A DNA stretch of 51,866 nucleotides from JAGXOF01 sp046545575 (GTDB lineage: Bacteria > Chloroflexota > Dehalococcoidia > SZUA-161 > SpSt-899), in contig JBKGZM010000006.1 in assembly GCA_046545575.1 (NCBI GenBank), positions 1 through 51,866 on the forward strand, read 5' to 3'. The notes beneath the pieces are model-generated. The model did not search any database, had not been told where the DNA came from, and was given only the letters and a program-made list of their open reading frames with translations. A program made the translations under genes and the position numbers. The first letter of the stretch is position 1, and every line of letters starts with the position of its first letter. Below are positions 1-6,925 of the stretch, one piece after another.

Positions 1-55
1 GACTCCAAAAGTCCAAAAATAGCTTCGAATTTCCAAAAGACTGTAGAACTTGGGT

Positions 56-84
56 TTGACATAAGCATATTTAACTCGTATAAT
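56..84 (+). promoter_or_regulatory. sigma-70 promoter of the heliorhodopsin gene
   Basis: A perfect -35 box TTGACA (56-61) and a perfect -10 box TATAAT (79-84) are separated by exactly 17 bases. A strong ribosome binding site, AAGGAGGT (112-119), sits just before the ATG at 125. This is the closest match to the housekeeping consensus in the window and implies strong, probably constitutive transcription of the gene behind it. No obvious operator palindrome overlaps it. Confidence 0.85.
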
Positions 85-124
85 CTAGCTATTCCCACTA
101 CGTTCCTTCTTAAGGAGGTACACG

Positions 125-902
125 ATGACTATTGACCAATCCACAGAAAAGCGACTTGGCAGTCTCCGCATCTGGAACATTGTTGTCGGCCTGATCCTCG
201 CCGTACAGGCAGTCCTGATCGCCGTGCTCACCAACAACTTTTCTCTCCCGGTAACAGCCACCTTCATGGAGGGACCACCCGGCACCGCCCCCCACAATTC
301 ACCATCTCTTTGATATCCCTACGGGTTGGGGCGTTTTTGTATTCCTTGCAATTTCGGCCGTCGCTCTCCTGACCATCGCCTCGCCTCCGGTCTTTCCATG
401 GTACAAGCGCAACTTACTCAAAAACCGCAACTACGGGCGATGGATAGAGTACTCCATCAGCGCTTCGATTATGATCGTGTTAATCTGTCAGATCACCGGC
501 ATCAGCGACATTGCGGCTTTGATATCCATCTTCAGCATCAACGCCTGTATGATACTTTTTGGAGCGCTGCAGGAGAAGTATGAGGAACCGGGAAAGCCGA
601 GCTGGCTGCCGTTCTGGTTCGGCAGCTTTGCGGGGATAATCCCGTGGATCGCGATCGTGATTTACGTCTGGGCACCGGGACTCAGTGCCTCACCGCCTGC
701 GTTTGTCTACGGCATTGTTGCCTCGTTGTTCGTTTTCTTCAACTGCTTTGCCATCAACATGATATTGCAGTACAAGCAGGTGGGTCCGTGGCAGGATTAC
801 CTGTTCGGCGAGAAGGTGTACATTCTTCTCAGTCTCACGGCCAAGGCATTGCTCGCCTGGCAGGTGTTCTTCCCGGTGCTAGCTTCATCCCAGTATCTTT
901 AA
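125..902 (+). CDS. heliorhodopsin, interrupted by a one-base frameshift
   Basis: Seven-helix retinal protein of the heliorhodopsin family, a light sensor or regulator rather than a known pump. The 125-313 frame gives helix A and the motif EGPPGTAP, then hits a stop. From about 294 the frame starting one base later continues with LFDIPTGWG and runs to the stop at 900-902. The shift falls in a run of six C (288-293); with five C the product is a continuous protein of about 258 residues. Family hallmarks are kept on both sides: a helix-C counterion glutamate near residue 108 (RWIEYSISAS) and the retinal-binding lysine near residue 240 (SLTAKALLAWQVF). A flavin-barrel gene follows 33 bases downstream and MsrA/MsrB converge on it. 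It is either a homopolymer sequencing error or a recent inactivation; the well-kept second half favours error or a very young lesion. Confidence 0.88.
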
Positions 903-935
903 CGAGAAAAAGCAAGGAGATGGTACGGAGGTCCT

Positions 936-1385
936 ATGTCCGCACGTTCGGAACTGACAGACGCGCTGCGGCAGGTAGTGATGAGCCAGCACTTTGCCGT
1001 GCTGGCTACCCAGCAGGGCGATCAACCATATATGAACCTGGTTGCCTTTGTGGTATCAGACGATTTGTTGCATGTTGTATTTGCCACCAGTCGCAACACG
1101 CAGAAATACCGAAATCTACGCGCAAACAACAAGGTAGCCATGCTCATTGATAGTCGGCGTAACGAACCGTCTGATTTGGGCGAGGCGCTGGCAATCACAG
1201 CGCTCGGTTCGGCCAGTGAGTTGGCAGAAAACGAGAGTGAACATCTTGTAGAAACCTATCTACAGCGACATCCGACGCTCAGAGACTTTATTCACCAACT
1301 GGAAACGGCTATCATCAGGGTAACAATAACGGACTACATTATTGCACGGTTCGATTCGGTAGAACGGATACAAATGGGTTCTTGA
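936..1385 (+). CDS. pyridoxamine 5'-phosphate oxidase-family flavin split-barrel protein
   Basis: A 149-residue cytoplasmic protein with the pattern of the FMN/F420-binding split barrel: an N-terminal helix, then strands with HFAVLATQQGDQPYMNLV, and the later segment VVFATSRNTQKYRNL typical of the flavin phosphate-binding part. A GGAGG ribosome site precedes ATG 936. It lies 33 bases behind the heliorhodopsin gene and is probably co-transcribed with it. Family members are FMN-dependent oxidases or reductases, or haem or F420 binders; the substrate cannot be told from sequence. The link to a light sensor and to methionine sulfoxide reductases suggests a redox or oxidative-stress role, which is inference. 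Confidence 0.8.
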   Translation: MSARSELTDALRQVVMSQHFAVLATQQGDQPYMNLVAFVVSDDLLHVVFATSRNTQKYRNLRANNKVAMLIDSRRNEPSDLGEALAITALGSASELAENESEHLVETYLQRHPTLRDFIHQLETAIIRVTITDYIIARFDSVERIQMGS

Positions 1386-1527
1386 CTACATGGGCGTTCT
1401 CAAATTGCTGATTCAATTTTCAACAGGAAATTCAAGTTCTTCGATTAAGGGGTGATGCTTGCTGACTAATGAGAGGTGATCTCAACTCGAAAGAGGGAAG
1501 CGAGGGTAAGCACGCACAACCAATACT

Positions 1528-2319
1528 TCAGTTGCTCGTGGATAACGAGCGGCGGCCGATTTGTAGCAGCTTCTCACTACCGGCTGGTGACAGGCCAAAG
1601 GAATCGATTTGCTCCTGTAATGAGGTAAGGTCTCCAAAACCACCGAGGTACCCATTGATTCGTGCGGCAGCGGTTGAGTTTATTAACTGGCCAATCTCGG
1701 GATATATGGCTGTCAATTCATCAAAGAGATACGGCTCCTGCTGCAAATAGTATTTCTGGTGATAATCCTCGGCCAGGTAGAAGTCCGAAAATGAGGTTAT
1801 TTCCGTGGCAACCTTTTGCCTCAGTCTGGTCTCCGCCATTTGCTTGGATGCCAAAGCCAGGCTCTTCTGCTCGTCATTACGGTAGAAGATGATCGACATA
1901 TATTGTCGCGACCATGGCTGCGCTACTGGATTATGACCCTCCCAGAACACCTCCAGCAATTCTTTATAAGAGATCTGCGCTGGATCGTAGTCGATTTGAA
2001 CTGTTTCCGAATGGCCCCCGAGGTTATGATAGGTGGGATTAGAGGTTGTCCCACCGGCATAGCCGACACGGGTTCGAATCACGCCGTCGATACTCCCAAA
2101 CCGGGAGTCAGGGCCCCAGAATCAGCCCATGGCGAACGTGGCCGTCTCAGTTTCCGCCGGTGCTGCTGCGTCAATTGGCGGTACTGAACCAGAGGTGTTC
2201 GTCGTAGTATTCGATCTGTCCATCGTTTCGTTCTCCTTGCTACAGCCGAAGGCAGCCCCTGCAACAAGAGCGAGAAGCAGTATGCCCGGTAGTAGTAGTA
2301 TGATTGCTTTACGCATCAT
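1528..2319 (-). CDS. msrA: peptide methionine sulfoxide reductase MsrA, probable selenoprotein lipoprotein
   Basis: Reduces methionine-S-sulfoxide in proteins. The reading frame is continuous for 263 codons except for one TGA at 2122-2124. It falls exactly where all MsrA proteins have the catalytic cysteine: TATFAMG-[TGA]-FWGPDSRFG, the family motif being GCFWG. Downstream the family sequence continues (GYAGGTTSNPTYHNLGGHSE, then a YHQKYY segment). Reading TGA as selenocysteine gives a full-length enzyme with Sec at residue 66. A hairpin resembling a bacterial SECIS follows the TGA. The N-terminus is a lipoprotein signal with lipobox AAFGC (Cys26), so the enzyme sits outside the membrane. Beyond the TGA there is no cysteine, so no resolving Cys. 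It starts 3 bases after msrB. A plain nonsense mutation is the alternative. Confidence 0.88.
2092..2124 (-). promoter_or_regulatory. Sec codon (TGA) and SECIS-like hairpin in msrA
   Basis: The in-frame TGA is at 2124-2122 (minus strand). After 13 bases comes a perfect 6-bp stem ACTCCC/GGGAGT (2108-2103 and 2097-2092) closed by the 5-base loop GGTTT. The loop begins 19 bases after the TGA. In the well-known E. coli fdhF SECIS the GGTCT-containing loop begins at about the same distance. Position, stem and G/U-containing loop therefore agree with recognition by SelB. The selenocysteine machinery itself is not in this window. Confidence 0.72.
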
Positions 2320-2322
2320 TTC

Positions 2323-2847
2323 TCACTCTGTATTGCCGACAAAATTCAGGGCAACTGAGTTGATACAATAGCGGAGTCCTGTCGGCGGCGGACCATCTTC
2401 GAATACATGCCCCAGATGCGCGTCGCATCTTTGGCACAGGACTTCGGTCCTTACCATGCCGTGGCTCGTATCCACGGCTGTCTCGACGCTTGTATCGGAT
2501 AGCGGAGCAAAGAAGCTGGGCCAGCCCGTGCCGGAATCGAACTTGGATTCTGAACTGAAAAGCTCATTCCTGCAACAGACACACTGGTAAATTCCCTCTT
2601 CATGAAAATCGTAGTATTTCCCTGTGAAGGGTGCTTCCGTGCCCTTCATCCGCGTAACCTCATACTGTTCAGGGGTAAGGATTTGACGCCATTCCTCGTC
2701 GGTCTTTATCACCTTTCCACCCACTTCTCCCTCCTGTTCAATCTGCTCCATGCTTGCACCCGAAAACGATTCATTCTGGCAGCCTGATGTGGCCATCACA
2801 ATGAACATAAAGACCAGTACTATAGCAGCTTTAGCTGACCCGGACAT
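2323..2847 (-). CDS. msrB: peptide methionine-R-sulfoxide reductase MsrB, exported lipoprotein
   Basis: Reduces methionine-R-sulfoxide. The start is taken at ATG 2847 because an AAGGGG site lies just upstream; a frame extension to 2880 (TTG) is possible. That gives 174 residues with a lipoprotein signal ending ATSGC (Cys23). The SelR/MsrB domain follows: zinc-binding cysteines C89/C92 and C138/C141, the signature SGTGWPSF near 105-112, and the catalytic cysteine in RYCINSVAL (C161). It is the promoter-proximal partner of msrA, 3 bases apart, so both stereoisomers can be repaired on the outer face of the membrane. Unlike MsrA it uses ordinary cysteine. Confidence 0.93.
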   Translation of the reverse strand: MSGSAKAAIVLVFMFIVMATSGCQNESFSGASMEQIEQEGEVGGKVIKTDEEWRQILTPEQYEVTRMKGTEAPFTGKYYDFHEEGIYQCVCCRNELFSSESKFDSGTGWPSFFAPLSDTSVETAVDTSHGMVRTEVLCQRCDAHLGHVFEDGPPPTGLRYCINSVALNFVGNTE

Positions 2848-3005
2848 TATACCCCTTATTAATCTTGATAAGTTATTCAAGTAAGCGCTGCGGCGCGACT
2901 AGCCTTGACATCCTCAAAGATAGGGTGATATTCTTTGGCGTCTCCGAAGTTGGGGGATATTCCAATCGATGCACCAGAGCGAAATGAATAATGCAAATCG
3001 TGGGC

Positions 3006-3056
3006 TTCCCAAAAAGCCGATCAAGGTGTATAATATGTATTGTAAATACACATTAT
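3006..3056 (+). promoter_or_regulatory. vapBC promoter with overlapping palindromic operator
   Basis: A -10 box TATAAT (3029-3034) lies 17 bases behind a weak -35 TTCCCA (3006-3011). An inverted repeat overlaps the -10: ATAAT-a-TGTAT (3030-3040), loop TGTAA, ATACA-c-ATTAT (3046-3056). Type II antitoxins commonly autoregulate through such sites, so VapB or the VapBC complex is the likely ligand (inference). Confidence 0.65.
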
Positions 3057-3067
3057 GAGGTCAGGAA

Positions 3068-3262
3068 ATGAGAACCAATGTCGTGATTGATGACAATCTC
3101 ATGGAATCTGCTCTCAAGGTTTCTGGACTGAGAACTAAAAAGGCCGCCATAGAAGAAGGATTGAAGCTTTTGGTTCGGATAAACAGGCAGGCAAGAATAC
3201 GGGATTTGCGGGGAAAACTTGAGTGGAACGGTAACCTTGAGGAAATGAGGTTGGATAAATGA
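3068..3262 (+). CDS. vapB: VapB-type antitoxin
   Basis: A 64-residue protein with a ribbon-helix-helix style N-terminus (MRTNVVIDDNLMESALKVSG) and a C-terminal tail (LRGKLEWNGNLEEMRLDK) typical of antitoxins that wrap a PIN-domain toxin. It overlaps the following toxin gene by four bases (ATGA), so the pair is translationally coupled. It should bind the palindrome in its own promoter. The pair stands alone on the plus strand between minus-strand genes and has an attC-like site directly behind it, suggesting arrival as a mobile cassette. Confidence 0.88.
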   Translation: MRTNVVIDDNLMESALKVSGLRTKKAAIEEGLKLLVRINRQARIRDLRGKLEWNGNLEEMRLDK

Positions 3263-3654
3263 TCATTGTTGATTCCTCCGTCTGGATCGACTATTTCACT
3301 GGCAAAGAATCTGAACAGACCAATCTGCTGGATTCTTCGCTTGACAAAATCCCAATTGTAATTGGAGATTTGATTATGACTGAAGTACTTCAAGGGTTTC
3401 AAAGTGATAGAGACTGCGAGACCGCAAAAGAGATGCTTTTGCAATTGCCATTCATGGCAATGGGTGGATTGGAGTTATCGTTGAAGGGGGCGATGAATTA
3501 CAGGCATCTCAAAAGAAAAGGCGTTACTGTCAGAAAAACCATAGATGTCATGATTGGAACATTCTGCATCCATCACCAAATACCTTTGCTCCATGATGAC
3601 AAGGATTTTGAGCCAATGGTGAAGTTTTTAGGCTTGAAAATCTTTGGCACATAA
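3259..3654 (+). CDS. vapC: VapC-type PIN-domain ribonuclease toxin
   Basis: A 131-residue PIN domain, the normal VapC length. The acidic metal-binding residues are visible: D5 in IIVDSSVWIDYF, E42 in MTEVLQGF, D96 in KTIDVMIGTFC, and D113-D116 in LLHDDKDFEPM. VapC toxins cleave specific RNAs, usually tRNA or rRNA, and are blocked by the cognate VapB encoded just upstream. No frame damage is seen. The stop codon TAA is itself the start of the attC-like element that follows. Confidence 0.93.
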   Translation: MIIVDSSVWIDYFTGKESEQTNLLDSSLDKIPIVIGDLIMTEVLQGFQSDRDCETAKEMLLQLPFMAMGGLELSLKGAMNYRHLKRKGVTVRKTIDVMIGTFCIHHQIPLLHDDKDFEPMVKFLGLKIFGT

Positions 3655-3704
3655 CAAGTCATTCAAGGCGGCAGCTACGCTGCGCCTTAATTTCACCGTT
3701 GGGC
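3652..3704 (+). repeat. attC-like integron recombination site behind vapC
   Basis: The 53-bp stretch starts TAACAAGTCATTCAAGG and ends CCTTAATTTCACCGTTGGGC. It folds as TT(C)AAGGCG...CGCCTTAA with an unpaired C in the left arm, then GCAGC/GCTGC around a TAC loop. The right end GTTGGGC fits the R' consensus GTTRRRY and the left contains AAC. These traits, including the extrahelical base, are those of short integron attC sites; its overall resemblance to the classic aadA-type attC is good. No integrase is visible, so it would be a solitary cassette or remnant. Confidence 0.5.
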
Positions 3705-3782
3705 AAAACCCTAAGTCCGAAAAATGACACCTATTAAATAGACTTCAGCCTCAAGCCACACAAGCCTTGCCTAAACCCTGGG

Positions 3783-5108
3783 TCACAACTTCGCGGAAAG
3801 CTCGTCGAGGGCCATTACCACTGCTTCGTAAGCTGCGCCCGTCGTAGGGGAGTAGCATGCTTCTATGAAGGCAAGACGCTGGATGGGGACCTTCTCGCCG
3901 ATCGCCACGGCGAGTTTGTCGATTTTCCCCGCCACCAGCTCCCCCCCGATTATCTGGGCCCCGAGCAGGGTCTGCGTCTTTGGATCGGCGACAAGCTTGA
4001 TCGTGATGCGTTTACCATCAAACGACTTCCGCCGTGTTCGGCTGGTAATCGTGTTGGCAACAACATCCAATCCCTGCTTCCTTGCATAATCCTCAGTAAA
4101 GCCGACACTGCCCACCTGGTAACCGAAAAGCTCGCTGACAAATGACATAACCGTTCCGGGATAGGAAAGCACATTGCCTTTGACTATATTTATACCGGCA
4201 AGCCGCCCCACCCGTGCCGTGAACACGGCGGTTTGATAGAGCCTTTTCTGGCCCAGGATTCTGTCCCAAACCTCTACACAGTCGCCGATGGCGTAGAGAT
4301 CAGGGTCGTTTGTCTGCATGTACTCATTTACCTTGATTCCGCCGGTATCACCTAGATCAATTCCCGCTGACTGTGCCAGCTCTACACTGGGTTTGAACCC
4401 TGTCCCCAGGAAGACAAAGTCAACCTCTAGCTCTCTATCCGGCAGCGATATTATCTTCTTCCCATCGCTGGTCTCTACACTATTTATTTTGGCGTCCAGA
4501 ATCAGCTCAATGCCGGAGTTGGTTACACGCCCTTCGATCTCCTGCGCCATTTCCTTATCCAGATACGCTCGCAGAACTCTGTCCGATCTCCCCAGGAGAT
4601 AGACCTTCTCATACCCTCGAGTCTTAAGGACCTCAGCCGCTTCGAGGGCGATCTGCCCAGTTCCGATAATAGCGGCACTTGTATGCTTGGGAACGGCTTC
4701 GCCAAACTTCTTTGCCGTTGTTAAGCTAGTGGTGAGCACGAACTCATTCTGGCCATCCAGTCCCGGGACAGGAGGAACGGCGGGGATTGTACCCAAGTCC
4801 AGGATTGCTTTATCGTACTCGTACTCCTCCCCGTTGGCTACGAGCCGCTTCCTTTGCCGATCAAGCTCGGTTACCTCGGTGTTGAGATGGACATTGATAT
4901 TTCTTTCGTTATAAAATTTCTCTTTGAAGACAAAGGTGTCATCCCAGGAAGAGAGCTCCTCGCTGAGGGCATAGGGGAACTCACAGGGCTGCAGGCCTAT
5001 CTCGCTCTCGTCCGTGAAGATATGAATCTCGGCGTTCTCATCCAGCCGGCGGATGTTATTGGCGGCGTTGGTCGCGCCACCGCCTCCACCTATTATGCAA
5101 ACTTTCAT
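3783..5108 (-). CDS. FAD-dependent pyridine nucleotide-disulfide oxidoreductase (CoA-disulfide reductase / NADH oxidase-like)
   Basis: A 441-residue two-dinucleotide-fold flavoprotein. The FAD site is at the N-terminus (VCIIGGGGGATNAANNIRR), the NAD(P)H site near 145-175 (AAIIGTGQIALEAAEVL), the second FAD motif is LYAIGDCVEVWD, and a dimerisation domain follows. A single redox cysteine is at C42 (LQPCEFPYAL), as in CoA-disulfide reductases and NADH oxidases. The sequence around C42 departs from the usual CGxPY of its two paralogues at 13.2-16.0 kb. An AAGGAGG site precedes ATG 5108. It lies downstream of the repeat-rich gap that ends the large minus-strand cluster. The electron acceptor (CoA disulfide, polysulfide, oxygen or a protein disulfide) cannot be decided. 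Confidence 0.85.
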   Translation of the reverse strand: MKVCIIGGGGGATNAANNIRRLDENAEIHIFTDESEIGLQPCEFPYALSEELSSWDDTFVFKEKFYNERNINVHLNTEVTELDRQRKRLVANGEEYEYDKAILDLGTIPAVPPVPGLDGQNEFVLTTSLTTAKKFGEAVPKHTSAAIIGTGQIALEAAEVLKTRGYEKVYLLGRSDRVLRAYLDKEMAQEIEGRVTNSGIELILDAKINSVETSDGKKIISLPDRELEVDFVFLGTGFKPSVELAQSAGIDLGDTGGIKVNEYMQTNDPDLYAIGDCVEVWDRILGQKRLYQTAVFTARVGRLAGINIVKGNVLSYPGTVMSFVSELFGYQVGSVGFTEDYARKQGLDVVANTITSRTRRKSFDGKRITIKLVADPKTQTLLGAQIIGGELVAGKIDKLAVAIGEKVPIQRLAFIEACYSPTTGAAYEAVVMALDELSAKL

Positions 5109-5137
5109 AGTTCCTCCTTATCCCCGACGGAGTTGGG

Positions 5138-5486
5138 GAAATTCCAAATTTCAAGCTCCAATTTCCCAAAAATATCAAATGACCAAAGCTAAAGACCCCC
5201 AGCAACGTCACTCTGAATTTATTTCAGAATCTCATTCAGCATTTGTAGCCGCAGGCTTTAGCCTGCGTCAATCGCACCCTGAAGGGTGCGGCTACACCTG
5301 GGTTCCGAATCAAGCCTATCCTGGCCTCAGGCCAGGGTTCGGAATGGCATTTTCGGTGTTTGCCTTCGGCAAGAATAGGGTATGATTTCATGCTACTCCT
5401 GCAACGGGTCTCTGGCTGCCATAATCGGCGGCATATGAAATGCCGCCCCACATTTCTGGATTCCGGCTTTCGCCGGAATGACGGTT
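5138..5486. repeat. cluster of palindromic intergenic repeats
   Basis: The 390-base gap between the flavoprotein and radical SAM genes holds no gene. It carries several hairpin elements in a row: GTAGCCGCA...TGCGGCTAC (5245-5295), itself containing two inner hairpins; TTCCGAA...TTCGGAA (5303-5344) around CCTGGCC/GGCCAGG; and a GGATTCCGGCTTTCGCCGGAATGAC element (about 5459-5483). A degenerate stretch of AATTTC/TTTCCCA units lies at 5138-5180. These resemble dispersed genome-wide REP-type repeats and could also act as a terminator region. Confidence 0.7.
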
Positions 5487-5498
5487 CCCAGGAGAAAC

Positions 5499-6275
5499 TC
5501 ACTCAGGCCTTCGTCTGCGGGTCTCACCTGCTTTTATCGGTGTTACGGTGGGTTTTTCTATATCATACACCATCGTCAACTGACCACCAAAATCAGCGAA
5601 TGCCTTCTTCACTGAGACCATTTCCTCGGGCGAAAGAGGCTTGACAGCGCAAGGTCGCAGCGGGGTATTCAGTTGAATTTCATCAGGGGAAAGCTCCAGA
5701 GCCAGCCGTGCCATATCATCGGCATATTCGCGATTAGCCTCCATAAACATCATCTGCAAGGCCAATTTGCCCTTGAAGGTGCGGCGGAATTCCTTAAGCC
5801 CGTGGATTATCTGATCAAGCGACAGGCTGCCAACCGGCCTGCTGATGGTCTGAAATAGTTGCTCATTGGGCGCGTCCACTTTCGCCACAACCACATCAGC
5901 CTGAGCGATATCCCGGCGCGCATCCGGTCTGGGCATCGTGGAAGAGTTGGTTAAAACAGCCACTGGCAGGTTCAGGATCGACTTCACGAGTTGTATGGCC
6001 TCCCCGAGGTTGGAGGCCAGGGTAGGCTCCGCCATTCCCGAGAACGTGGCGTAATCGGCTTCCACTCCCTTCGCGCTGGTTAACTCCTCGGTGAATCTCT
6101 CCAGAGATACGAATTCCTTCCTATCCTCCAGACGATTAACGGTCCTCCCCAGTTGACAGTAAATGCAATCGAAGGAGCAGGTCTTTTTTTCTGTGGAGAC
6201 GGGATCAATTCCCAAAGACCTGCCCAAACGCCAGGACGGGACAGGACCATAGATAATGGAATCCGATTCACTCAT
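5499..6275 (-). CDS. radical SAM protein (COG0731-like)
   Basis: A 258-residue radical SAM enzyme with the CxxxCxxC iron-sulfur motif at C33/C37/C40 (KTCSFDCIYCQLG), preceded by the family opening IIYGPVPSWRLGRSLGIDP. The central part (FSGMAEPTLASNLGEAI) supplies the SAM-binding glycine/glutamate region. No extra C-terminal cysteine cluster is present. Its start overlaps the stop of the NuoG-like gene by four bases, so it ends the electron-transfer operon. Members of this family are widespread in anaerobes and mostly uncharacterised; I do not assign a substrate. Confidence 0.85.
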   Translation of the reverse strand: MSESDSIIYGPVPSWRLGRSLGIDPVSTEKKTCSFDCIYCQLGRTVNRLEDRKEFVSLERFTEELTSAKGVEADYATFSGMAEPTLASNLGEAIQLVKSILNLPVAVLTNSSTMPRPDARRDIAQADVVVAKVDAPNEQLFQTISRPVGSLSLDQIIHGLKEFRRTFKGKLALQMMFMEANREYADDMARLALELSPDEIQLNTPLRPCAVKPLSPEEMVSVKKAFADFGGQLTMVYDIEKPTVTPIKAGETRRRRPE

Positions 6276-6925
6276 TTCGAGTTCTCTTTAAAGCTCAGAG
6301 CACCGACGGGGCAAACATCAACGCATTCCTGGCAATCTCCACAGCCGGACCGCCCGATCGGTTCATCGTAAAAAGAGGTGACCATGCGCTGAAACCCGCG
6401 GTAAGCAAAACCGATATCGCTGGTGCCCTGCTTCTCGCACACCCATACACATCTGCCGCAGAGCACGCACTTGTTGGGATCGTAAACGAAGAGAGGCCCG
6501 ATGGAATCCACCGGAAGTTCACGTTCAAATTTCTTGAATCTCAGTTTTTTCGATACCAGCTTTACACCTAAATGCCTTGCTATCTTTTGTAGCTCACACG
6601 ACTTGTTAGCAGGACAGTGAGCACAATCGAGATCGTGATCAGACAGCATCAATTCCAGAGAAGTTCTTGCCAGCCTTTGTGCGGTTTCCCCACGGGTATT
6701 CACCACCATACCCTCCTGCACCGGCTCCGTACATGCAGTCACTGGCTTCCGATACCCTTCTATCTCCACAAAACAAAGCCGGCATGCAGCGAAGGGCTCT
6801 TCCCGTTCGCGGACGGCACACAGGTTGGGGATATAGATATCATTCTCAAGTGCCGCCCAAAGGACCTTTTCGCCCTCAGGGGCAGTTATCTGTTTACCAT
6901 CTATAGTCAGAGAAACCATTTTCAT
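6272..6925 (-). CDS. NuoG/HoxU-type iron-sulfur subunit
   Basis: A 217-residue electron-wire subunit. Domains in order: a plant-type [2Fe-2S] ferredoxin with C36, C48, C51 and C65; a His-Cys [4Fe-4S] segment with H97, C101, C104 and C110; then two [4Fe-4S] motifs, C153/C156/C159/C163 and C195/C198/C201/C205. This is the N-terminal third of complex I NuoG, or the HoxU/HydB-type subunit of soluble NAD-linked hydrogenases. The gene overlaps NuoF-like upstream and the radical SAM gene downstream by ATGA. The molybdopterin-like part of full NuoG is absent. Confidence 0.9.
   Translation of the reverse strand: MKMVSLTIDGKQITAPEGEKVLWAALENDIYIPNLCAVREREEPFAACRLCFVEIEGYRKPVTACTEPVQEGMVVNTRGETAQRLARTSLELMLSDHDLDCAHCPANKSCELQKIARHLGVKLVSKKLRFKKFERELPVDSIGPLFVYDPNKCVLCGRCVWVCEKQGTSDIGFAYRGFQRMVTSFYDEPIGRSGCGDCQECVDVCPVGALSFKENSK

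Noticed and set aside
2122..2319. A separate 65-residue lipoprotein ORF and a separate, N-terminally truncated MsrA at 1528-2082
   Set aside because: The two frames are the same frame, separated only by a TGA at the catalytic cysteine with a SECIS-like hairpin; one selenoprotein explains both better.
3783..5108. Glutathione reductase or dihydrolipoamide dehydrogenase
   Set aside because: There is one redox cysteine, not the CxxxxC pair of those enzymes; the CoA-disulfide reductase/NADH oxidase group fits.
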